Assembly (NCBI GenBank): GCA_905221605.1
Contig: CAJNDS010002071.1
Coordinates: 62,001-126,000, forward strand
Length of the DNA: 64,000 nucleotides
Direction: 5' to 3'
DNA from: Symbiodinium natans
Taxonomy: Eukaryota; Sar; Dinophyceae; Suessiales; Symbiodiniaceae
A program made the position numbers and the translations under genes. The notes beneath the pieces were generated by a model. It was not told where the DNA came from and did no database searches. It saw nothing but the letters and a program-made list of their open reading frames with translations. Below, piece after piece: positions 45,380 through 54,873 of the stretch (the stretch's first letter is position 1; each line of letters starts with the position of its first letter).

Positions 45380-46868
45380 ACGAGGGAGGTGGCAGAACGG
45401 CTGCTCCAAACGGGAAATCAGCGCATCCAACATCATGCGAAACGTTCTCACATCGCAATTCCGTGCCTTGACTTTCGAGCTCTTGGACGAAGTCAAAGTG
45501 CAACAGCAATCGCAGAATGCTGGGGAATGCCTCGCATCGAGCGCAGCACATCACTGCACGAAATAGCTTGGCTGGCATCTCTGCATGCCTCGATATGCTT
45601 GAACTCCTCACAGGGCATTCGGGCCTAGATGTAGACATTTGAGCACACGGCCCGCAAGCATCGCTGTTCTAGGTTCCATGTATCCCGATGGCCCTGGCCC
45701 CGGCACGAAAGAAGTATCTGTTTGCCCAGGTCCTCATCAGAGACGAGTTTCTTCAATCTGGGCTCGAGCTCCAGCTTCATTGGGAAGTAATTCGTGCCAA
45801 CTCCCATGATGCTGTGCCTGCCATGAGCTGCAACAAACGAGCGTCGCAAACCTCCTTGAGCCCAACTGGTCTTTGCTGCCTAGGTGCAGGAACAAGACTC
45901 GTGGGGAATGACCTTGAAAGTGCGCCGCGCAGTACTCGTAGCAGAACTGCAGATGATCCAGGAATGAGCCATCGGCGTGCTCCATCCTTCGGGTGTTTTT
46001 GGGAGGACGCAAATTGCACGCATGCATCTCAAAGCTAGCAATTGTCAGTCCTGAAGTCACACTCATCTCTCCTTAGCTCTGCAAGGGTAGTATTTGCAAT
46101 GTGTTGGAGTGTGTAGAATCGTCTGGAAGATTGCCGAGTCTTCTGAAACTGCCCTTCTGGCTAGATGCTTTATGCGACAGCGACAAGGGATCTGCAACAT
46201 CAACATGCAGTCCCTGTCGCATGGGCTCATTTCATATTACCTTCTGTGGCAGCGAGGCGTGATTCAGGTCCATGTACCACTGCCCAGCTGCTAAGCCAAG
46301 CAGCATGAAATCCAGAAGCGCCTGTGGTGAAGTCAAAAGTGAGAGCATACTAAGATCAACGGCACGAAGGACTTGCTCAAGGCTCGGAGTCAAGCCCGCA
46401 GGGATCGCATCGATGAGCCTGGTCATGTGCTGGCGCCGGTGGAAGGGCGGCAAAGGCACCTGCATCATGGCATGCTGTCCAGCCAGCGCATCTGTTGACT
46501 TGCGCAGTTCCTCTCTCGTTCATGCTGTTTACTTTCAAGAACAAGAGGAACATCGAAATTAGTTGTTTGGGTCTGCTTGGTTCATGTGGCCGGACTGCCT
46601 CAGAACCGTTCATAACCAGCCAGCTGCTGCCGACAGTTTTGGTCACTCCTGTAGTTTGGGGTCCAAATTTCGGTCCCTGATACTACACCGGCCGCCCTCA
46701 CATTATCATGTAGGGTACGACGTCCACATCGAAGCCATGTGAAGCCTTGCAATTTCAGCGACGCAGGGTGTGCGCATATGTGCACTTTCAAAATCATTTC
46801 CCGGAGTGTGGCGCATCCACAGCCCAGACCCCACGAAGTTGCATGATTGGGTGTCAACATGTAACAAC
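45380..46868 (-). CDS. Multi-exon gene of unknown function
   Basis: Exons: about 46702-46868 (LREMILKVHICAHPASLKLQ, donor AAT/GTGAGG), 46533-46648 (TKTVGSSWLVMNGSEAVRPH), 46241-46491 (83 codons including MTRLIDAIPAGLTPSLEQVL and LTSPQALLDFMLLGLAAGQW, donor CAGAAG/GTAATA), 45913-45986 (EHADGSFLDHLQFCYEYCAA), 45726-45827 (HSIMGVGTNYFPMKLELEPR) and 45467-45553 (AFPSILRLLLHFDFVQELES). The last three join exactly in phase: CAAG + CTCAT across an 85-base GT-AG intron, then CTGG + TGATG with a GC donor. A possible further exon at about 45370-45455 reads RMMLDALISRLEQPFCHLPR. The upstream joins are not resolved. The product is a mixed alpha-helical protein with no motif I recognise; the 39.5-40.1 kb exons may be its 3' end. 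Confidence 0.5.
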
Positions 46869-47149
46869 TTTTGTCAACATGCGTCAACTTTGTGGTAAGA
46901 TCAGTCGAAGCGCTCAGCGCTCAAAATCGTTGTCACCTTGCCCCTGCCTTCGATGCGACGCGCAGCTTCCTCAGTCCAGAACACCTGCAAAAGCTCTGAT
47001 CATCGAGCATTTGCAGGAACGGCTCAAGATGTTTTAGGCTTACAATGGCTTATAATAGCAGCAAAACTGTTCACTGTCACCAGCTGCGTTTTGAAGGCCA
47101 GCTGATGAATGCGAAAAAAGTCTCTATGTCCGTCGCCCCCCTGGCAGGG

Positions 47150-47288
47150 AAGCCCGCCTCAATTCCCATCCGATCTTTGGTAGCCAGACGTGCGATGGTA
47201 CTGTCCTGCAGTCCAGAAGAGGTGACACCGATCAGAACCTGTTGTGCACACGTGAGCAATCCCGCGAACATGTTCGACGCTGATATCT
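47150..47288 (-). CDS. Exon of an unknown minus-strand gene
   Basis: After ATATCAG (high end about 47288), the minus frame encodes SNMFAGLLTCAQQVLIGVTS, SGLQDSTIARLATKDRMGIE and AGFPA. It is GC-rich at third positions and may extend into GATDIETFFAFISWPSK before a stop at 47077. Probably part of the same unit as the 47366-47523 exon. Confidence 0.45.
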
Positions 47289-47365
47289 GGCACACCCTTA
47301 CACACAGTTAAACGCCTATATGCTCATGATTGCTCATGTCCAGTACATGTGTACCCAGTGTGTAC

Positions 47366-47523
47366 CCTCAAGCTCCAAAGCCTGCCCAAACGGTCCAGCG
47401 TCCGGAAGATGGTCTTGTCAAGGTCGAAAGTCCGCGCGGGCCGTACCTCACAAACAATTACTTGACAGCGGCAATCAAAGGGCCGATAGGGCGATGGTGC
47501 CTGTAGGTAAGTCCAAGGTACGC
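47366..47523 (-). CDS. Exon of an unknown minus-strand gene
   Basis: Acceptor TTGTGCAG/GCGTACC (47523) and donor TTGAGG/GTACAC (47366) enclose a 158-base frame: VPWTYLQAPSPYRPFDCRCQ then VRPARTFDLDKTIFRTLDRL GRLWSL. A preceding minus stretch (about 47540-47680) has a hydrophobic run, MVVTLWLLRCIGSVFLSVF. FDLDKTIF resembles HAD-phosphatase motif I, but nothing else supports that fold, so no function is assigned. Confidence 0.4.
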
Positions 47524-48204
47524 CTGCACAACTTTGAAAACACTTAAAAAAACACTCCCTATGCAACGCAGCAACCACAACGTCACCACCATGATCGGTT
47601 GGGCGACCATGAGCGATTTGTGCCTTGCGCCTCCCGGATGATTGCAGTCACAACTGCCACTTGAATCGCAACCAGACATGAATTTCCGACCGAGCGAAGC
47701 TGGTCAGTTGAAAACCAAACACCCCTAATTGCAAATTGCAATCCAGAATTGTTGAATATCCCGACTTAAATTGCTCTCAATCCATGCTCATGACAGGGGC
47801 TGCTCTTTGCACAAATTCGGACTGACAGAGCGGCACTGACAGGAATAGACGGTTAAGTTGATAATTTCAGAATGATGGCAAAACTAACGATGCAAAACCC
47901 GCACCAGCAAAAATCTTGCACCGTTGGTTTCTCTCCGAGGTGGCAGATTCTGGCAGCGCACAATTCTTGGACGTGTGGAAGCCTCATGTGAAAGAAGTGT
48001 GAGTTGGTGTCGGTAGAACAGGCCGCAAAATCTTCACCTGTTATTCCTGCTTGCAATCATCGTCTGGTAGCTTTCCAATCAATGCAGATCGGAGGGCATC
48101 TAAATGTATCTAAGATGTGAAAGTTGCAATCGTTTCAAACATGATGCGAAGGGCAGTTCAACTGAGTTCGGAAGGCCCTCTCAGGCGGTGACGATAAGTC
48201 ATAC

Positions 48205-48435
48205 GTGGTTTTGATCGGCTCATTCGGCAAGGTGCGCCCACAAGGCAGATCAAACGAACTCGTTGTTGAATTCTCGCACTCTTCTCTTGAAAGCTCCATT
48301 CAACAAAGGGCTTCCAGCCTCATGGCTAAGAGCAAAAAGCTCAACAAATACGTGCCTTTGTTGAGGAAAGCTGTTCCGGATGTATGTTTGGATCTCTGAG
48401 GGCCCGTTGGGAAACATATCTTGCAGCGGCACCAT
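48205..48435. other. Stretch with protein-like frames on both strands
   Basis: Plus reads SFGKVRPQGRSNELVVEFSH then SSLMAKSKKLNKYVPLLRKA. Minus reads VPLQDMFPNGPSEIQTYIRN then HVFVELFALSHEAGSPLLN. One is probably an exon; neighbouring exons favour minus. A further weak minus candidate lies at 48691-48939 (AAWRKYHTNCTAKVSDHRRF). Confidence 0.3.
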
Positions 48436-49569
48436 GCAGAAACCCTGGAAGGTTTTCGGTCATGACTTGATTGGTTGAGGGTGGTACTGAAGAATTGGCT
48501 GTGCCTTTCATTCCTGTGCAAACGTAGGTTGCGTTAAACACGCGCCCTATGACATGATGTGTGCGCAGCCGTTTATGTGGCCAGGCCCGCGAACGAAAGC
48601 TCGGATTCAACGACGGCCATGTGGATGTGCAGGCTTGTTCCTCAAAGTAGAGAACAAGAGGCGCAAGGCACGCTTGGACGGCTGTCCGCCTCAAAGGTGC
48701 GCACAGAGAGCTCTACTTTTGGACAAAAATGGAAGATGTGGAACATGCACAGACGGAACATATGAAACAGAGATGAAATGACATTCATTTGCCTTGAAGG
48801 TCAGCTGAAAGTCGTTTGAGAAACGAGACGATGAAGGACCGTCCGTTTTGCCTGTTAGTTCAAAGCGCCGGTGATCAGAAACCTTGGCAGTACAATTCGT
48901 GTGGTACTTGCGCCACGCGGCCACGCGGCCGGGCTGCACACTAGGAAGTGGGACACAGTCATGCCGGTCTTATCTACCGAACCAGCTCGCGATGAATATT
49001 ACTTATTTGGATTTTAGAGTGTTTTTGTCCATGTAGAAAGTTGAAGGCATAAGGGCTGTAGTAGCAAGTATAGCTAATACAAGTGAGGCAGGAATATGTG
49101 CGTACCATTGAAGGCAAATCAAAAGGACACACGAAGGGAGACTCGTGAAGGCAGAGGAGAGTCGCAACTCACCAACGTGCAGTATGAGAAGGCGGGAGAT
49201 GCAACTCTGCAACAGCGCGTGTCACAGGAACCACTTCCCGGCCAACTCAGAGAAGGCAAGGAATGGCAAGGAATTCGATGTTGACGCCCTTTGGCCTCAA
49301 ATCCAGCTGGCCGGACATGACTGGGAGGACTCCCTGAATGCGCTCCTCAGCGGCAGTCACTTAGAGTTTACTTAGAGTCTGCTTACTTGGAGCGACCTGT
49401 TGTCTGGCTTTTGGGAAGTGTGACACAGTCAGAACGATGTCGCGGCTAAGCGGCAACCGAACTCCTCCAGGAAAGTCCGGAAAGCGATGATCACGCGTGT
49501 CTCCGGTGGAATGGCTTCATTGTTCGGCTGTGGTACACTTGTGAAGCCATCCCCATCAATCTGCTGCTA

Positions 49570-49830
49570 CAATAGCTGGAGCAAACCCCAATGCCACAAA
49601 CGTCTTAAAGCTAAGTCGACTGACTCTGGGCCAAATTCAAACTGACTAGGGCGAACATGCAAAGATGGAAGCCTGTTTTGAACATCGCTGCAAGGCAGGT
49701 AGACCGATTGACCTACAGCAACACCCCGGCGTACGAGCACGCAGTTAGACAGGCGTTGGCGATCCTCTACACTCGGCACTGAGCCGCACGTCAAATGTTT
49801 CCTTGGATAGCGCAATAGGCGCAATGATGG
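49570..49830 (-). CDS. Exon-like stretch, unknown product
   Basis: The minus frame reads KHLTCGSVPSVEDRQRLSN, CVLVRRGVAVGQSVYLPCSD and NRLPSLHVRPSQFEFGPES. It is protein-like throughout, with several possible splice sites inside (for example VGQ after GTTGCTGTAG). No domain is recognised. Confidence 0.4.
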
Positions 49831-49982
49831 CGCAATGGTCAATCCAACAGCTTCCGGCAGCGCGGCAGGATCTGCCGTTGCACCTCTCGGGTTGACGGTT
49901 CGACGATTCGACGATTCACACCATCTTGCAGAATTTATTGCACTCTGCTACCTGTCTTAAGCCATTTTGGCAGCGAGCATAC

Positions 49983-50098
49983 CTTGAGGCCAGCTGGAGG
50001 TGCTGAGTCCAGTTAAACACCATAGGAGAGGTGTAATTTGGTGTAGCTGTCTGCCAGATGATTGGTCTTGCTTGCACGATTGCGTAGAAAACAGGTTC
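49983..50098 (-). CDS. Exon with good splice sites, next to the satellite
   Basis: Acceptor TGTCAAG/GAACCTG (50098) and donor CTCAAG/GTATGC (49983) bound EPVFYAIVQARPIIWQTATP then NYTSPMVFNWTQHLQLAS. It is only about 250 bases from the satellite on the side opposite the ankyrin gene. The satellite could therefore lie in an intron of one long gene or between two genes. Confidence 0.45.
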
Positions 50099-51285
50099 CT
50101 TGACATGCAGGAATCTGAGATAATCTGAGCATATCTGAGCGCGGTAAGGCAAGAGTACATGAGTGCACAATCTCGGAAATGCTGTCCTCGTAGTGCTGGA
50201 GCTCCTGCGAAAAACAAGTTTCTTTTTTGCTGCGATGTGGGCCCATTAACTGCATGCAGTTATATCAACTCTTCTTGCCGGACTGCAGCAGCTACAGTAT
50301 GAAGATCGCTTCATGTCGCCTAGCTAGTGCGCTGAAGCTTGCCATATCGCAAGAGCTCGTTTCAACTTGGTTGATGTGTTCAAGCTTGGCATCACATCAT
50401 CTTCCCTCAAGCGTGTGAAACGTACGGCACGACAAGCTTACATCCTCCGGTCGATGCCATGTTGCATAGCAGCCAGGGTGCTTCGCAGCACGGCATCTTC
50501 CCACAAGCGACAGTCTGTCAAGAGGAGGCAGATGACGTCCGACACATTCACTGATTCACAACCAGGGCGTCAAACACAGAGCGCAAGAAGAACGGAACTT
50601 GATTGCATCCTGCTGCAGCTGCCGTGTTGCATACGAACATGCTCATGATGACACTATGCTGTGCTCAGCGCATCTGATGGAATCACTGTCCAGATCACTT
50701 CATCTTGATTCATGTGTTCAAACTTGGCCTCACAGCATCTTCCCACAAGCGACGGTCGGGAGAGATGAGACAAAGGAAAAGCGGGACAGATGTTGTCTCA
50801 CACGTTCAAGCATTCAACAACCAGGGTGTCAAACACACAGCACGACAAGAATGGAAGATGAGAAAATGCTGTGCTCAGCGCCTTTGATGGAATCACTGTC
50901 CAGATCGTTTCATCTTGGTTAATGTGTTCAAGCTTGGCATCACGGCATCTTCCACAAGCGACAGTCTCTCAAGTAAGACAAAAGCAAAGGGACACAGCTG
51001 TTGTTCAACACGTCCAAGCATTCACAACCAGGGCGTCAAACACAGAGCGCAAGAAGAACGGAACTTCGTTTGCATCCTGCTGCAGCTGCCGTGTTGCATA
51101 CGAACATGCTCATGATGACACAATGCTGTGCTCAGCGCATCTGATGGAATCACTGTCCAGATCACTTCATCTTGATTCATGTGTTCAAGCTTGGCCTCAC
51201 AGCATCTTCCCACAAGCGACGGTCGGGAGAGATGAGACAAAGGAAAAGCGGGACAGATGTTGTCTCACACGTTCAAGCATTCAAC

Positions 51286-51293
51286 AACCAGGG
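51286..51293. repeat. Left target-site duplication AACCAGGG
   Basis: The 8 bases immediately left of the inserted element, repeated at 52593-52600. Uninterrupted satellite B units have this word once, followed by TGTCAAAC. Confidence 0.9.
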
Positions 51294-52592
51294 TTATAAG
51301 ATTTTTTGGGTGGTACAGATTGGAAAACCAGCTATAGGTTTTTTATCATTTTTTCCAGGATCTGGGCCAGGGTCAGTTCCATCATTACTTTGGTCCTTTG
51401 CATTTGGGGCAGGATCAGTTCCAACATTACTTCGAACGTTCTGCTATCATTCGTTTTGTCCGCACGATATGTTTATGGATTTGCTGTATCATTTTCCGCA
51501 GAGGGTGTGGTCTATGTCGAAACTTACTTTGCGTTCCCGGCATAGACCCTATCGAATAAGAAGCTGGGCAGTTTCTCCTCTTCGATGTATTGACAGACCT
51601 CCCCTAAAGATACGCTTTCAGGCGGTTCTTCTTCGCAATAACTCTGAGTTGGGCGGTGTCTGGGCCAGAGGGGGGCTTTTGCGTTTGAAATCAGTGAGTA
51701 CACCAGTGCATCACTGGCTCACCTGCCGCCATGCCGATCCTACAAAACAGAGCGGCGGTGGGCGGGGGGGGGGGGGTTAGTGGGGCAGGGCGGGGGGGGG
51801 GGGGGCGCGGGGGGGGTCGGCGGGGCGGGGGGGGGGGGGGGTGCAGGGTGGAGGGCGGGCGGGGCGGAGGGCGGGCGGGGCGGAGGGCGGGCAGGGCGGG
51901 CAAGCTGGAAAGCTAGAAACGCGCACTTTTGCCGGACTGTTATCATTTTTTCATCATTTTTTGATCGTTTGTTAATCGTTTTGTTTATCTTTTTTTATCG
52001 TTTTGTTTATCATTTTTTTATCGTCCGTTTTATCGTTTCAGGCGAGGGCTTGGATTCCAGAGATCATTTTTTCTATGATTCCAGGGCGAGACTGGATTCG
52101 GGGCTGCGTTCTGAGATTATGGAAGCGCTGTAAATCCAGGGCTACCGGGGGCCTGCAAACCGAGTATCTGTAGCTGCAGCAACAAAATACACGCACCCTC
52201 CCCCATCAGGTCCATCATCAGCAAAATGCATGAAGACATGTATACCGCACACACCGGCTGAATACAAGGAGTGGAAGCGAGGTAGAGGTAGAGCAAAGAG
52301 GCGGTGGGTCGTCCAACTTCTCGATATACATGCATCACAAACCGGCACACCGACAATGCCAAGCTCACACAAGCAGATCAAACATAGAAGGCGCGAAGAT
52401 CCGAGCAGCGAAAGAAATCCAGAAACCAATGATGTCCAAATCCAAGCCAGACAAAGGAATCCAGAGACCAAGGATGCTCAGAATCCAAGTCCTAATCCAC
52501 AACACAAAATCCAACGATCCTCAAAATCCAGAACGGAATGATAAATAACCTTTTTAGACCCACGTCAGTGCCTCCCACAAAAAATCTCATAA
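51294..52592. mobile_element. 1299-bp inserted element with terminal inverted repeats, apparently non-autonomous
   Basis: The ends are TTATAAGATTTTTTGGGTGG on the left and, complemented, TTATGAGATTTTTTGTGGGA on the right: imperfect inverted repeats of about 20 bases, with weaker similarity (GGTT..TTTATCATT) further in. It is flanked by AACCAGGG on both sides, and the satellite resumes in exact phase, so the insertion is precise. Inside are a G-rich run (51758-51905) and T-rich TTATCGTTTTGT-like repeats (51938-52040). No transposase motif was found in its open frames. An 8-bp duplication fits hAT and a few other DNA-transposon superfamilies, but the TTATRAG ends do not identify one. Confidence 0.85.
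51758..51905 (+). repeat. G-rich tract inside the inserted element
   Basis: Runs of 5-12 G separated by single bases, then GGGCGGGCGGGGCGGAG repeats; strong quadruplex potential. Translates as poly-Gly/Arg or, on minus, poly-Pro. Confidence 0.92.
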
Positions 52593-52600
52593 AACCAGGG
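52593..52600. repeat. Right target-site duplication AACCAGGG
   Basis: Identical to 51286-51293. It is followed directly by TGTCAAACACACAGC, the expected continuation of the satellite B unit. Confidence 0.9.
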
Positions 52601-54873
52601 TGTCAAACACACAGCACAACTAGAATGGAAGATGAGACAATGCTGTGCTCAGCGCCTTTGATGGAATCACTGCCCAGATCGTTTCATCTTGGTTAATGTG
52701 TTCAAGCTTGGCATCACGGCATCTTCCACAAGCGACAGTCTCTCAAGTAAGACAAAAGCAAAGGGACACAGCTGTTGTTCAACACGTCCAAGCATTCACA
52801 ACCAGGGCGTCAAACACAGAGCGCAAGAAGAACGGAACTTCGTTTGCATCCTGCTGCAGCTGCCGTGTTGCATACGAACATGCTCATGATGACACAATGC
52901 TGTGCTCAGCGCATTTGATGGAATCACTGTCCAGATCACTTCATCTTGATTCATGTGTTCAAGCCTGGCCTCACAGCATCTTCCCACAAGCGACGGTCTG
53001 GAGAGATGAGACAAAGGCAAAGCGGGACAAATGTTGTCTCACACGTTCCAAGCATTCAACAACCAGGGTGTCAAACACACAGCACAAGAATGGAAGATGA
53101 GACAATGCTGTGCTCAGCGCCTTTGATGGAATCACTGTCCAGATCGTTTCATCTTGGTTAATGTGTTCAAGCTTGGCATCACGGCATCTTCCACAAGCGA
53201 CAGTCTCTCAAGTAAGACAAAAGCAAAGGGACACAGCTGTTGTTCAACAAGTCCAAGCATTCACAACCAGGGCGTCAAACATAGAGCGCAAGAAGAACGG
53301 AACTTCGTTTGCATCCTGCTGCAGCTGCCGTGTTGCATACGAACATGCTCATGATGACACTATGCTGTGCTCAGCGCATTTGATGGAATCACTGTCCAGA
53401 TCACTTCATCTTGATTCATGTGTTCAAGCTTGGCCTCACAGCATCTTCCCACAAGCGACGGTCTGGAGAGATGAGACAAAGGCAAAGCGGGACAAATGTT
53501 GTCTCACACGGTCCAAGCATTCAACAACCAGGGTGTCAAACACACAGCACAAGAATGGAAGATGAGGCAATGCTGTGCTCAGCGCCTTTGATGGAATCAC
53601 TGCCCAGATCGTTTCATCTTGGTTAATGTGTTCAAGCTTGGCATCACGGCATCTTCCACAAGCGACAGTCTCTCAAGTAAGACAAAAGCAAAGGGACACA
53701 GCTGTTGTTCAACACGTCCAAGCATTCACAACCAGGGCGTCAAACATAGAGCGCAAGAAGAACGGAACTTCGTTTGCAAACTGCTGCAGCTGCCGTGCAG
53801 CATACGAATATGCTCATGATGACACTATGCCTATGCTGTGCTCAGCGCATTCGATGGAATCACTGTCCAGATCACTTCATCTTGATTCATGTGTTCAAGC
53901 TTGGCCTCACAGCATCTTCCCACAAGCGACGGTCTGGAGAGATGAGACAAAGGCAAAGCGGGACAAATGTTGTCTCACACGTTCCAAGCATTCAACAACC
54001 AGGGTGTCAAACACACAGCACAAGAATGGAAGATGAGGCAATGCTGTGCTCAGCGCCTTTGATGGAATCACTGCCCAGATCGTTTCATCTTGGTTAATGT
54101 GTTCAAGCTTGGCATCACGGCATCTTCCACAAGCGACAGTCTCTCAAGTAAGGCAAAAGCAAAGGGACACAGCTGTTGTTTAACACGTCCAAGCATTCAC
54201 AACCAGGGCGTCAAACACAGAGCGCAAGAAGAACGGAACTTCGTTTGCATCCTGCTGCAGCTGCCGTGTTGCATACGAACATGCTCATGATGACACAATG
54301 CTGTGCTCAGCGCATTTGATGGAATCACTGTCCAGATCACTTCATCTTGATTCATGTGTTCAAGCCTGGCCTCACAGCATCTTCCCACAAGCGACGGTCT
54401 GGAGAGATGAGACAAAGGCAAAGCGGGACAAATGTTGTCTCACACGTTCCAAGCATTCAACAACCAGGGTGTCAAACACACAGCACAAGAATGGAAGATG
54501 AGACAATGCTGTGCTCAGCGCCTTTGATGGAATCACTGTCCAGATCGTTTCATCTTGGTTAATGTGTTCAAGCTTGGCATCACGGCATCTTTCACAAGGG
54601 ACAGTCTCTCAAGATGAGACAAAAGCAAAGGGACGCAGCTGTTGTTCAACACGTCCAAGCATTCACAACCAGGGCGTCAAACACAGAGCGCAAGAAGAAC
54701 GGAACTTCGTTTGCAAACTGCTGCAGCTGCCGTGCAGCATACGAATATGCTCATGATGAGACGATGCTGTGCTCCACGCCTGTAAACTTTGATGGCATCA
54801 CCGTTTAGATCGCTTCATCTTGTTAATGTGTCTGTCGAAGCTTGGCATCACGCTGTGATCACCGACTGTGTAC

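Larger units (their letters stand above)
50355..54850. repeat. 465-bp higher-order satellite array (alternating 257- and 208-bp halves)
   Basis: Two related half-units alternate. A (257 bp) starts ATGCTGTGCTCAGCGCCTTT at 52640, 53105, 53570, 54041 and 54506. B (208 bp) starts ATGCTGTGCTCAGCGCATTT at 52897, 53362, 53833 and 54298. The A-to-A spacing is 465 (once 471 from a 6-base insertion near 53829). Before the inserted element, B lies at 50655, A at 50866 and B at 51123, with a diverged start from about 50355. Copies are nearly identical, meaning recent amplification or homogenisation. The repeated 141-153 codon plus-strand frames follow from the unit length (465 = 3 x 155) and are not convincing proteins. 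Confidence 0.97.

Noticed and set aside
47366-47523. HAD-family phosphatase suggested by FDLDKTIF
   Set aside because: Only motif I-like; no supporting motifs II-IV in neighbouring exons, so it is probably coincidental.
51294-52592. Assigning the inserted element firmly to hAT
   Set aside because: The 8-bp duplication fits, but the termini lack the usual hAT end motif and there is no transposase.
50866-54808. Tandem family of similar 141-153 codon plus-strand proteins
   Set aside because: The satellite unit is 465 bp, a multiple of 3, so any stop-free stretch repeats. Composition is Ser/Cys/His-rich and start codons are not standard; no sign of selection on the peptide.
50355-54850. CRISPR-like array
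   Set aside because: Repeats are contiguous 465-bp units without unique spacers, and the genome is eukaryotic.
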